Origin: Microbacterium sp. SORGH_AS_0969 | GTDB lineage: Bacteria > Actinomycetota > Actinomycetes > Actinomycetales > Microbacteriaceae | Reading direction: 5' to 3' | Length of the DNA stretch: 64,000 bases | NCBI RefSeq assembly: GCF_030818255.1 | Contig: NZ_JAUTAG010000001.1 | Location: 1,178,001 to 1,242,000, forward strand | In this document: piece by piece, positions 41,861 through 50,235 of the stretch | Position numbering within the stretch: the first letter of the stretch is position 1 | How the letters are laid out: every line of letters starts with the position of its first letter | Made by a program: the position numbers and the translations under genes | The notes under the pieces: model-generated | What the model was told of the DNA's origin: nothing | The model's input: only the letters and a program-made list of their open reading frames with translations | Databases searched by the model: none

Positions 41861-42702
41861 CACGAACGACCCTTCAGATAACGGAAGAAACGACGGCCGA
41901 GTGTGCGCATGATCTGGTCGAAGACGAGACCGAGCAGGCCGAGGATGATGACGTAACCGATGATGAGGTCGGTCTCGAGGAACCGCTGCGCCTGCGTGAT
42001 GCGATAGCCCATCCCCGAGGTCGCGGCCACGAGCTCCGCGACCACGAGCCAGGTCCACGCCCACCCCAGGCTGATTCGCAGGGCGTCCCAGATCCGTGGA
42101 AGGGCGGAGGGCAACACGATTCGGACGAGGATCTGCGCACGCGTCAATCCGAGCGTCGCCCCGAGGTTTCGATACGACACCGGGACCCGACGGACCGCAT
42201 CGGAGAAGAGCAGCACCTGCTGGAAGAACGTGCCGAGGAAGATGATGAGGAACTTCTGCGAGTCATCGGTTCCCACCCAGAGGATCGTCAGCGGCACGAA
42301 GGCCACCACCGGCATGTAGCGGATGAAGTCGATGATGGGTTCGACCGCCGCTTCCACACGCACGAACGACCCGCAGAGCAGACCGATCGGCACGGCCAAG
42401 ACCGTGCTGGCGAGGAAGCCCAGCATGACCCGGTAGGTGCTCACGCCGATGTCGGACCACAGTTCGCCGTTGGCGGACTGCTCGATGAGTCGATCGACCA
42501 CAGCGACCGGCGAGGGCAGGAAGAGAGCGCTCACGATCCCGGACATGGACACAGCGGTCCACAGCGCGAGCAGGGTGGCGAAGCCGATGACGGCGGTGAT
42601 GAGGTACTGACGGCGTGAGAGTGGCACGCCTCCGACGGACCGGGCGGACTTCGTCGCAGGCGGACGACGCGCGACGGAGGTCGCGGAGGAGAGGGTCGTC
42701 AT
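41860..42702 (-). CDS. ABC permease, nitrate/sulfonate/taurine type
   Basis: 280 residues, six spans, TauC/SsuC-like. The EAA loop is SYRNLGATLGLTRAQILVRI followed by VLPSALPRIWDALRISLGWAW, close to the family norm. ATG 42702 lies 28 bp after the binding-protein stop; the longer frame overlaps that gene and lacks a site. A Ser/Arg/Pro-rich 30-residue N-terminus precedes the first helix. Confidence 0.93.
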   Translation of the reverse strand: MTTLSSATSVARRPPATKSARSVGGVPLSRRQYLITAVIGFATLLALWTAVSMSGIVSALFLPSPVAVVDRLIEQSANGELWSDIGVSTYRVMLGFLASTVLAVPIGLLCGSFVRVEAAVEPIIDFIRYMPVVAFVPLTILWVGTDDSQKFLIIFLGTFFQQVLLFSDAVRRVPVSYRNLGATLGLTRAQILVRIVLPSALPRIWDALRISLGWAWTWLVVAELVAATSGMGYRITQAQRFLETDLIIGYVIILGLLGLVFDQIMRTLGRRFFRYLKGRS

Positions 42703-42730
42703 GGGAGTCGACTCCACGCGGATTCCCGCG

Positions 42731-43741
42731 TCACGGCGCATTCTCGACGAAGGTGGAGTCGATGAGCTCCGCGAGATCGGTGTCACCCTTCAACAGGCCG
42801 ATCTGCATCGCGATGTCCTGCACGGTGGGCAGAACCGACGTCGCGTAGTCGCCCACCAGTCGCGTCTTGTTGTCGTCGAGGGGGAAGAACTCGACGCCGT
42901 CGAACGCACTCGTGAGGGCCTCGACGTCGCTGCCCACGTTCGTCGCGATGATGGAGCGGGCGTCGGCGGCATTGCTCTCGTAGTAGCTCACCGCCGGACC
43001 CCAGGCATTCACGACCTTCTGGACAGCGTCGGGATGGTCTTTGAGGTAGCCGTTGTCCACGACGAGGACATCGCTGATGAGGCCCGGCTTCTCGCCGGCT
43101 GTGAAGATCTTCTCGAGGGCCCCGCTGGCCTGCTGCGCTTCGGAGATGTAGGGCTCGTAGGTGACGGCGACCGGAACACTGCCGCCCACGAGGGCGGTGG
43201 CCGCTTCCGACGGATCCATCGGGACGGGCGTGATGTCGGAGAGACTCAGGCCCGACTGATCGAGCGCGTAGCCGAGAAGGAGGTTGCTCACCGAGCCCTC
43301 CTCGAATGCAACGCGCTGGCCTGCGAGATCGGCGACCTTGGTGATTCCCCCGTCGGAGAGGATCGCATCGGCGGTCAGAGAGGCATCCAGCAGCAGCACG
43401 ATGGAGATGTCGAGACCCTGCTCCTTCAGCTTCAGGGCACTGTGGCTCGCGACATTGGCGACCTGCACCCGATGGGATGCGAAGGCGGCGCTCATGTCGG
43501 CGTCGTTCGAGAAGTTCGTGATCTTGACGTCGACGCCCTGATCCCGGAAGTAGCCCTTCTCTTGGGCGATGTACCAGGGTCCGTAGCCGAGCCACGGCTG
43601 AATGGCCATTCCGACGGTCTCGTCGGACGTGCCGTCGGATGAGGCAGAAGTGGGGCCGGAGCAGGCGGCGAGTGCGACCGCGGCGGCCGCGGCGAACCCG
43701 ACGGCGGCGAGTGCGCGCGGGAAACGAGTGGAGCGGAACAT
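42731..43741 (-). CDS. NMT1/TauA-type substrate-binding lipoprotein
   Basis: 336 residues. Lipobox VALAAC places the lipidated Cys at residue 27. The mature part starts VGMAIQPWLGYGPWYIAQEKGYFRDQGVDV (in part), the NMT1/OMP-decarboxylase-like opening seen in NrtA, TauA, SsuA and ThiY, then GQRVAFEEGSVSNLLLGYAL. Such proteins bind small anions, sulfonates, or heterocyclic and aromatic acids and amines. A ggaagga site precedes ATG 43741. It heads the importer-GMC operon, divergent from the amidohydrolase at 43930. Confidence 0.92.
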   Translation of the reverse strand: MFRSTRFPRALAAVGFAAAAAVALAACSGPTSASSDGTSDETVGMAIQPWLGYGPWYIAQEKGYFRDQGVDVKITNFSNDADMSAAFASHRVQVANVASHSALKLKEQGLDISIVLLLDASLTADAILSDGGITKVADLAGQRVAFEEGSVSNLLLGYALDQSGLSLSDITPVPMDPSEAATALVGGSVPVAVTYEPYISEAQQASGALEKIFTAGEKPGLISDVLVVDNGYLKDHPDAVQKVVNAWGPAVSYYESNAADARSIIATNVGSDVEALTSAFDGVEFFPLDDNKTRLVGDYATSVLPTVQDIAMQIGLLKGDTDLAELIDSTFVENAP

Positions 43742-43929
43742 GGGTGTCCTTCCAAAGACGGTGTCGGGCGTTTCGACCAGCATCGGGAGCGGAAACCGGT
43801 CTTCGCAAATAGCAGAACGTGTCCTCGTTCATCAAAAAAAGAGATGCAATTCGAAGGAAATATCTCCGTTACAAATGTGAAATGTGCACCCCAAACAGTG
43901 AGGGGTCCCGATACGACCGGAGTGTCACC
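43742..43929. promoter_or_regulatory. AT-rich divergent promoter region
   Basis: 188 bp between the divergent importer operon and amidohydrolase. It is markedly AT-richer than the surroundings (for example ATCAAAAAAAGAGATG at 43832-43847). It contains AATGTGAAA (43874-43882); the reverse complement TTTCACATT recurs at 46492-46500, beside the LysR start. A shared LysR-type site is plausible. Confidence 0.45.
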
Positions 43930-45579
43930 ATGACCACCACGCTGTACACGAATGGCTTGCTCTATCTCGGAGGAGGAGTCGCCCGAGCGGGACACCTCCT
44001 CGTCGACGGCGAGCGCATCCGCCGCGTTCTCGCGGCCGAAGCGCCTGCACCCTCCGCCGACGAAGTGGTGGACCTCGAGGGAGGCACCCTCCTGCCGGGG
44101 TTCCAGGATGCCCACGTGCACCCGGTCCTGGCCGGGCTGCAGCTTCTCGGGATCGACCTGACGCCGGCCCACTCCCGTCAGGAATACCTCCACCTGGTGG
44201 AGCAGTTCGCCCGCGCCCATCCCGACACCGCGGTCCTGCGCGGTGGCGGGTGGTTCGGAGATGTCTTCCCCGGCGGCTTCCCCTCCGTGGCCGACCTCGA
44301 CGCCGTCGTCGCCGATCGCCCCGTGGTCCTCTACAGTCACGACGCGCACGGCGTGTGGGTCAACAGCGCCGCCCTCGCTGCCGCCGGTATCGACGCCCGA
44401 ACGCCTGACCCCGACGGCGGACGGATCTTCCGTGACTCGGGCGGAGCACCCACCGGCATGCTGGTGGAGGCGGCCGTGGGACTGGTGACCCCCCTCCTGC
44501 CCGAACCGGATGCCGAGACCCTCGTCGCCGCCCTGCTCGCCGCTCAGCGGCGTCTGCACTCCGTCGGCGTCACCACCTGGCAAGATGCGGCCGTCGGCGC
44601 TTCGGACATCGGGCCCGACGCGCTGCCCGCATACGAGGAGGCCGCTTCACGCGGCCTCCTGACCGCCCGGGTCATCGCCGCCCTCTGGTGGGATCGCGAA
44701 CGGGGCCTCGAGCAGATCGAGGACCTGTGTGCGACGCGCGACCGCCTCGCACGTGGCGGTCGCATCGACGGTGGAACCGTGAAGGTGATGGTCGACGGCA
44801 TGGTCGAGAATCGGACGGCCGCCATGCTGGACCCGTTCGAGGGACACTCCCACGATCGCGGAGTGCAGTTCATCCCTCAGGAGGATCTCGACGAACTGAG
44901 CGTGGCTCTGGACGCGGCCGGCTTCCAGATCCACTTCCACGCGGTCGGCGACGGTGCCGTCCGCAGTTGCCTGGACGCCCTCGCGATCGTCCGGCAGCGC
45001 CGTGGCGCGTCCCCGCACCGGCATCACATCGCTCACCTCGACATCGTGGACGACGCCGACATCCCCCGGTTCGCCGAACTCGACGCGAGCGCGAACGTGA
45101 CGGCCATCTGGGCCCGCAGGGATGAGGAGATCGTGACCCGCAAGCTGGCCCTCCTCGGCAGGCATCGCGAGCATCGGCACTTCCCCTTCGCCGCGATCGC
45201 GGGCGCCGGTGGCCGTATCGTCGGCGGGAGCGACTGGCCGGTCACCGATCCCAATCCCTTGTGGTCGGTACGCACCGCCGTCACCCGCACCGGCGTACCG
45301 GAGGATCCGCATGCGATCGGCGATGACGTGTTCACGACACCTCTTCTCGCCGAGCAGGCTCTCTCGCTCGGCACGGCACTGGACGCCTATCTGTCCGCGG
45401 CGGCATGGATCAATCGGTGCGAGCACGTGACGGGTGCCCTCCGCGAGGGGCTCCTCGCCGACCTGGTGTGGATCGACCGCGACGTGCGGGACGTAGCCGG
45501 TCTCGGTGCCGCGCGCGTGCGCCGTACGGTCGTGTCCGGACACGTCGTCTATGAAGCCGGCTCCGTGACGCGGCCGTGA
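43930..45579 (+). CDS. Amidohydrolase family 3 protein (YtcJ-like)
   Basis: 549 residues. LPGFQDAHVHPVLAGLQL supplies the His-x-His metal pair, GTVKVMVDGMVENRTAAMLDP the YtcJ-type central segment, FQIHFHAVGDGAVR and HRHHIAHLDIV further metal His residues, and GGSDWPVTDPNP the catalytic Asp. This group hydrolyses amide, formamide or cyclic amide bonds. The ATG 43930 follows TGTCACC; a longer frame runs into the AT-rich promoter. The 3' end overlaps the convergent LysR gene by 31 bp. It probably acts on the imported compound. Confidence 0.9.
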   Translation: MTTTLYTNGLLYLGGGVARAGHLLVDGERIRRVLAAEAPAPSADEVVDLEGGTLLPGFQDAHVHPVLAGLQLLGIDLTPAHSRQEYLHLVEQFARAHPDTAVLRGGGWFGDVFPGGFPSVADLDAVVADRPVVLYSHDAHGVWVNSAALAAAGIDARTPDPDGGRIFRDSGGAPTGMLVEAAVGLVTPLLPEPDAETLVAALLAAQRRLHSVGVTTWQDAAVGASDIGPDALPAYEEAASRGLLTARVIAALWWDRERGLEQIEDLCATRDRLARGGRIDGGTVKVMVDGMVENRTAAMLDPFEGHSHDRGVQFIPQEDLDELSVALDAAGFQIHFHAVGDGAVRSCLDALAIVRQRRGASPHRHHIAHLDIVDDADIPRFAELDASANVTAIWARRDEEIVTRKLALLGRHREHRHFPFAAIAGAGGRIVGGSDWPVTDPNPLWSVRTAVTRTGVPEDPHAIGDDVFTTPLLAEQALSLGTALDAYLSAAAWINRCEHVTGALREGLLADLVWIDRDVRDVAGLGAARVRRTVVSGHVVYEAGSVTRP

Positions 45580-46490
45580 AGGACGGAGTCCACGGCGCGG
45601 CGCGCCTCCGCGGCGAACAGACTCGCCTTGCGCGTGAGAGGGACCGAAGAACGTCGGGCCAGCACGATGTCGAGGGGCCTCGTCGGCTCCACGATGGCGA
45701 GCCGATGCAGCTCGCCGCCGGAGTAGGTGTAGCTCAACTTGGGCTGCTGATTGAGCAGCGTGAAGCCGTGACCGCTCGCCACCATCGCACGGACACCCTC
45801 GAAGTTCGCGAAGCGATAGCGCACGGACGGTCGCAGACCCTGGTCGGTGAACGCCTTCAAGAAGTAGTCCCGGCTCACCGGCAGGTCCAGCAGCACCATG
45901 GGTTCGTCCACGAGTTCGGCCAAACGTACGTGAGAGCGCGAGGCCAGCGGATGCTGCGCGCCCACCGCGACGTACAAGGGCACCGAGGACAACACCGTCC
46001 GGTCCACGTCGGCGGCCAGCCCCAGATCGTACGTGAGCGCGATCTCGATGGACTGCTCCCGGAGCGCGTCGTTCACCCCGTCGGCCAGCAGCTCGATGAC
46101 GTCGAGCTGAAGTTCGGGATGGCTGGCTTCGAGGGCACTGACGATATCGGGCAGATAGAACGGTGCCATTGTGCGGAAGCACCCGACGCTCACCCGCCCC
46201 GACGTGTTCTCGGGGCGCAACGCCTGGACGGCGTCGTCGACGGCCGCCAGGATGCCACGGCTGCGCTGGAGCAGTTCGATCCCCGCGGGCGTCAGCTGAA
46301 GACCTTTCGCCCGGCGACGGATCAGTAGCTGGGCACCGAGCGTCTTCTCGAGGTTGGCGATCGCGGTCGAGATCGCGGATTGTGCGATGAAGAGCTCGTC
46401 GGCGGCCCACGTCATACTCCCCTGCTCCGCGGCGACCACGAAGTAGCGAAGTTGGGCCAGTGAGATATCGGGCTTGGCGGGAGGACGCAT
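45549..46490 (-). CDS. LysR family transcriptional regulator
   Basis: 313 residues. The N-terminal helix-turn-helix is LAQLRYFVVAAEQGSMTWAADELFIAQSAIS (in part) followed by NLEKTLGAQLLIRR; the C-terminal half is the periplasmic-binding-like co-inducer domain (VGCFRTMAPFYLPDIVSALE). It is divergent from the catabolic operon at 46640 and lies 31 bp into the 3' end of the amidohydrolase gene. It most likely activates both operons when the pathway substrate or a product is present. Confidence 0.93.
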   Translation of the reverse strand: MRPPAKPDISLAQLRYFVVAAEQGSMTWAADELFIAQSAISTAIANLEKTLGAQLLIRRRAKGLQLTPAGIELLQRSRGILAAVDDAVQALRPENTSGRVSVGCFRTMAPFYLPDIVSALEASHPELQLDVIELLADGVNDALREQSIEIALTYDLGLAADVDRTVLSSVPLYVAVGAQHPLASRSHVRLAELVDEPMVLLDLPVSRDYFLKAFTDQGLRPSVRYRFANFEGVRAMVASGHGFTLLNQQPKLSYTYSGGELHRLAIVEPTRPLDIVLARRSSVPLTRKASLFAAEARRAVDSVLHGRVTEPAS

Positions 46491-46639
46491 GTTTCACATT
46501 TCCGATGTGTTTCACAGAAGTTTCTCTGCGGCTTGCATCTCAATTTTAGATGATGACCACCGTCGTCCACTATTTGCATGGACATCGCGTGTCTTCACAG
46601 ACTCGGGGGGACTTCTCTCCCGAACGAAAGCGCCGCGCC
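46491..46639. promoter_or_regulatory. Divergent promoter region, LysR gene and catabolic operon
   Basis: 149 bp, AT-rich by local standards. TTTCACATTTCCGATGTG (46492-46509) followed by TTTCAC gives two close half-sites of the type expected for a LysR protein, next to its own start. TTTTAGATGATG near 46543-46554 is a candidate -10 for the plus-strand operon. Confidence 0.45.
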
Positions 46640-47965
46640 ATGTCATCCATCCCGCAGACGAGCACCGTTCCCGACGACCGTGACGTGGAGGTGATCGTCG
46701 TCGGAGCCGGTCAAGCGGGTGTCGCGATGAGCGAGCACCTCACGCGCGCCGGTCTGCGTCATCTCGTGCTCGAGCGAGGTCGCATCGCCGAACGCTGGCG
46801 GTCGGAACGCTGGGACTCCCTCGTCGCGAACGGACCGGCCTGGCACGACCGATTCCCGGGTATGGAGTTCTCCGACGTCGCGCCGGACGAGTTCGCCACC
46901 AAGGATCAGGTCGCCGAGTACATGCGCGCGTACGCCGAGAAGTTCGCCGCGCCCGTGCGGTGCGGCGTCGAGGTGCACTCCGTTCGACGTATCGCCGGCG
47001 AGCCCGGTTTTCTTCTCGACACGTCGGACGGGGTGTACCGAGCGCGATACGTCGTGGCGGCGACCGGAGCGTTCCAGACCCCGGTCATCCCGCCCGTGCT
47101 TCCCGCGGACGCCGACGTCGTGCAGGTGCATTCCTCGGGATACCGCCGGCCGGACCTCCTCCCCGCTGGCGCGACGCTCGTGGTGGGCGCGGGCAGCTCG
47201 GGCGTGCAGATCGCCGCCGAACTGCAGAGATCGGGCCGGCAGGTGTACCTCTCAGTCGGCCCCCACGACCGGCCCCCCCGTCGCTACCGGGGGCGTGATT
47301 TCGTCTGGTGGCTGGGCGTGCTGGACAAATGGGATGCCGCTACCCCTCCGCGCGGAGCGGACCACGTCACCATCGCCGTCAGCGGCGCCGACGGCGGGCA
47401 CACCGTGGACTTCCGCTCGCTGGCCGCGGCAGGAGTGACCCTCGTCGGCCGGACGAACGCGTATCAGGACGGAATCGTGCAGTTCGGTGACGATCTGGCG
47501 CGCAACATCGCAGCGGGCGACGCGAACTACCTCGATCTGCTCGACGAAGCCGACGCCTACGCCGAGCGGATCGGACTCGATCTGCCAGAGGAGCCCGACG
47601 CACGCCAGTTCGGTCCCGACCCGGACGAGATGCGTCACCCCCTGCGCACCCTCGACCTGCGAGAAGCGGGCGTCACCTCGGTCGTGTGGGCGACGGGCTT
47701 CGCCTCGGACTACCGATGGCTGCCCGACGGAGCGGTCGACGACGACGGTCGGCCCGCGCACCGGCGCGGTGTCTCCGCCGAGCCGGGCATCTACTACCTC
47801 GGCCTGCCGTGGCAGTCTCGGCGCGGTTCGAGCTTCATCTGGGGCGTCTGGCACGACGCCAAGCACGTGAGCGACCACATCGCCGTTCAACGGATGTACG
47901 CCGACTACCGACCCACCGACGAGACCGCCTTCACCCCTTCCTTCGACTCGGAGATCGCCCGATGA
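46640..47965 (+). CDS. Flavoprotein monooxygenase (CzcO/FMO-like)
   Basis: 441 residues. Two Rossmann motifs are present: VIVVGAGQAGVAMSEHLTRAG for FAD near residue 17, and TLVVGAGSSGVQIAAELQRSG for NADPH in the middle; the linker ERWRSERWDSLVANGPAWHDRFPG is typical of CzcO/YUCCA-like flavin monooxygenases, and VVWATGFASDYRWL is the ATG motif. Such enzymes hydroxylate N or other heteroatoms or do Baeyer-Villiger oxidations. ATG 46640 has gaaag upstream; a longer frame lacks support. First gene of the six-gene operon. Confidence 0.9.
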   Translation: MSSIPQTSTVPDDRDVEVIVVGAGQAGVAMSEHLTRAGLRHLVLERGRIAERWRSERWDSLVANGPAWHDRFPGMEFSDVAPDEFATKDQVAEYMRAYAEKFAAPVRCGVEVHSVRRIAGEPGFLLDTSDGVYRARYVVAATGAFQTPVIPPVLPADADVVQVHSSGYRRPDLLPAGATLVVGAGSSGVQIAAELQRSGRQVYLSVGPHDRPPRRYRGRDFVWWLGVLDKWDAATPPRGADHVTIAVSGADGGHTVDFRSLAAAGVTLVGRTNAYQDGIVQFGDDLARNIAAGDANYLDLLDEADAYAERIGLDLPEEPDARQFGPDPDEMRHPLRTLDLREAGVTSVVWATGFASDYRWLPDGAVDDDGRPAHRRGVSAEPGIYYLGLPWQSRRGSSFIWGVWHDAKHVSDHIAVQRMYADYRPTDETAFTPSFDSEIAR

Positions 47966-48402
47966 CCGCGCACACTCGCATCCGGCCGTTCAACACACGG
48001 CTGACCTACCCCGAGCAGCACCTCGACAACGACCTCTGCCAAGCTGTCGTCGCCGGGGGTGTCGTGTACCTTCGAGGCCAGATCGGACAAGACCTCGACT
48101 CGCGCGAAAGCATCGGCATCGGCGACGTCGAGGCCCAGACGGAGCAGGCGATGGCGAACATCGACATGCTGCTGCGCGAGGCCGGCTCTCGTCTCGACGA
48201 CATCGTGAAGGTCGTCGTCTACCTCACCGACATCCGCTATCGCGAACCGGTCTACCGGGTCATGGGGCGTTGGATGAAGGGCGTCTACCCCGTATCGACC
48301 GGGCTCGTCGTCGATGCCCTGGCCCGCCCGGAGTGGCTCGTAGAAATCGACGCCACCGCCGTCATCAGCGATCCCGCCGACGATCACGAGGTGACGCTGT
48401 GA
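47962..48402 (+). CDS. RidA/YjgF family protein
   Basis: 146 residues with a RidA fold: QAVVAGGVVYLRGQIGQDLD, QTEQAMANIDMLLREAGSRLDDIVKVVVYLTD (in part), and VVDALARPEWLVEIDATAV, where the Arg in LARPEWLVEID-type motifs contacts the carboxylate of imine substrates. RidA proteins hydrolyse reactive enamines and imines to ketones or aldehydes plus ammonia. This fits a pathway that oxidises amines. It overlaps the monooxygenase gene by 4 bases (ATGA) and the next gene by 4 bases (GTGA). Confidence 0.92.
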   Translation: MTAHTRIRPFNTRLTYPEQHLDNDLCQAVVAGGVVYLRGQIGQDLDSRESIGIGDVEAQTEQAMANIDMLLREAGSRLDDIVKVVVYLTDIRYREPVYRVMGRWMKGVYPVSTGLVVDALARPEWLVEIDATAVISDPADDHEVTL

Positions 48403-49064
48403 CGTTGTCGTTGGCGGCGCATCTCGACGGTGCGTTCGGTCTGGTCATCTCCTCGTCGAGCCCCGCCGTGGCCTCCCGATGCTCCCACCTGCGCGCCGGA
48501 GTCGGTGCGGTCGCGTCGCAGAACGTGACGAATCCTGCGCTCGGGAGTGCGGTCCTCGACCTTCTCGCGAAAGAGCGAACCCCGGATGCCGCAGTCGCTG
48601 ATGCCCTGTCCGCCGACCCGTTCGCGGCCTATCGGCAAGTCACCGCGGTCGACCGCCACGGCCGCGTCGCCGTTCATTCCGGTCCGCTCGCGCTCGGCAT
48701 CCACGGAGCGCAGACGGGTGACGGGTGCGTCGCCGCGGGAAACCTCCTCGCGAGCGACGCGGTGCTGAACGAGATGGTCATCGCTTTCACCACGGCCGCG
48801 GGCACGCTGGAGGAACGTCTCATGACGGCGCTCGAAGCCGCCGCCGCGGCGGGGGGCGAAGCGGGTCCACTCCGATCCGCCGGTCTTGCCGTCGTCGAAG
48901 GCGCATCCTGGCGCGTGAGCGACCTCCGTGTCGACGACCACGACGATCCCGTCCGCGAACTGCGTCGTCTTCTCTCCCTGTGGATGCCGCAGAAGAACGA
49001 TTACCTGACACGGGCCGTCGCCCCCGCTTCGGCTCCCTCGTATGGGGTTCCCGGCGATGAGTGA
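48399..49064 (+). CDS. DUF1028 family protein
   Basis: 221 residues, DUF1028/COG3342, an uncharacterised Ntn-hydrolase-like family. GVGAVASQNVTNPALGSAVLDLL and GCVAAGNLLASDAVLNEMVIAF are its conserved blocks, with a final helical region (PVRELRRLLSLWMPQK). GTG 48399 overlaps the RidA stop. DUF1028 genes tend to occur with RidA and amidohydrolase genes, as here, and a role in hydrolysing an amide or modified amino compound is likely but unproven. Confidence 0.88.
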   Translation: MTLSLAAHLDGAFGLVISSSSPAVASRCSHLRAGVGAVASQNVTNPALGSAVLDLLAKERTPDAAVADALSADPFAAYRQVTAVDRHGRVAVHSGPLALGIHGAQTGDGCVAAGNLLASDAVLNEMVIAFTTAAGTLEERLMTALEAAAAAGGEAGPLRSAGLAVVEGASWRVSDLRVDDHDDPVRELRRLLSLWMPQKNDYLTRAVAPASAPSYGVPGDE

Positions 49065-50235
49065 GGAACTCGCGCAGCTCGCGGCGCAGACCGTGCTGCG
49101 TCACCGCGATCTCATCCTCGAGGTCAGTCACGCGCTGCATGCGGACCCCGAGACAGCGTGGCACGAGCACCGCTCCGTCGCTCTGCTCATCGAACGCCTG
49201 TATGGCCTCGCCATGAGCGTCGAACGCGGGGCAGGTGGCCTCGACACCGCCTTCGTCGCGCGCGCGGGGCGTGGCTCGCGGACCGTCGCCCTGATCGCCG
49301 AGTACGACGCGCTGCCCGGACTGGGGCACGCATGCGGGCACAACATCATCGCCGCCGCCGCCGTCGGAGCCGCCGCAGCCCTCATCCCGCTCGCGGACGA
49401 GCTCGACGCAACGATCATGGTGATCGGAACGCCCGCCGAGGAGGGCGGCGGCGGCAAGATCCACCTCCTCGATGCCGGCATCTTCGACGGGGTCGACCTC
49501 GCCGTGATGATCCACCCCGGACCCGCCGATGCCCTGTGGGCTCGCCCCCTCGCCGTCGCGCACTTCGACGTCGTCTTCACCGGCCGGGAATCGCATGCGT
49601 CGGCGTACCCCACGCTCGGGATCAACGCGGCCGACGCCTTCACGGTGGCGCAGGTCGCCATCGGGCTGCTGCGCCAGCAACTTCCCACCTCGGTCCGTGT
49701 GCACGGCATCGTGCGCACGGCAGGAACCGCACCGAACGCCATCCCGGGGTCGGCACGCGGCAACTGGTACGTCCGCGCTGAAACGCTCGAGGAACTCGAC
49801 GCGGCCTTTCGTCGCGTGACTGCGTGCTTCGAAGCGGGCGCGCTCGCCACCGGATGCACGCTCGACATCGACGAGACGAGCCCGCGGTACTCGGAGTTCC
49901 GCAACGACACCGAGCTCGCGCGGCTCTTCGCGGCCCGCGCTGCGCAACGAGGGCGGGACATGGATGCCGAAGAGCTGCGTCCCGCGGGGATGAACATGGC
50001 GTCCACCGACATGGGCAACGTCTCCCTGCGCGTCCGCTCGATCCACCCTTACCTGAGCATCGGATCCGCCCCGGCGGTCAACCACCAGGCGGCGTTCGCC
50101 GCCGCGACGATCAGCCCCGCCGGAGATCGCGCGGCGATCGACGGCGCGACACTGCTGGCGCAGACCGTCGTCGACGCCCTTGTCTCCCACCCCACGCCGC
50201 ACACACCCGAGGAGCCTGATGCGCACGCACGATGA
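49057..50235 (+). CDS. M20 family amidohydrolase (peptidase)
   Basis: 392 residues, M20D-like aminoacylase/amidohydrolase. VALIAEYDALPGLGHACGHN has the metal His-Asp pair, GTPAEEGGGGKIHLLDAGIFDG (in part) the catalytic Glu-Glu, and FTGRESHASAYPTLGINAADA opens the dimerisation domain; STDMGNVSLRVRSIHPYLSIG is near the C-terminal metal His. These enzymes release amino groups from N-acyl or N-carbamoyl compounds and indoleacetyl-type conjugates. ATG 49057 overlaps the DUF1028 stop. It would feed a free amine to the amine oxidase at the end of the operon. Confidence 0.93.
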   Translation: MSEELAQLAAQTVLRHRDLILEVSHALHADPETAWHEHRSVALLIERLYGLAMSVERGAGGLDTAFVARAGRGSRTVALIAEYDALPGLGHACGHNIIAAAAVGAAAALIPLADELDATIMVIGTPAEEGGGGKIHLLDAGIFDGVDLAVMIHPGPADALWARPLAVAHFDVVFTGRESHASAYPTLGINAADAFTVAQVAIGLLRQQLPTSVRVHGIVRTAGTAPNAIPGSARGNWYVRAETLEELDAAFRRVTACFEAGALATGCTLDIDETSPRYSEFRNDTELARLFAARAAQRGRDMDAEELRPAGMNMASTDMGNVSLRVRSIHPYLSIGSAPAVNHQAAFAAATISPAGDRAAIDGATLLAQTVVDALVSHPTPHTPEEPDAHAR

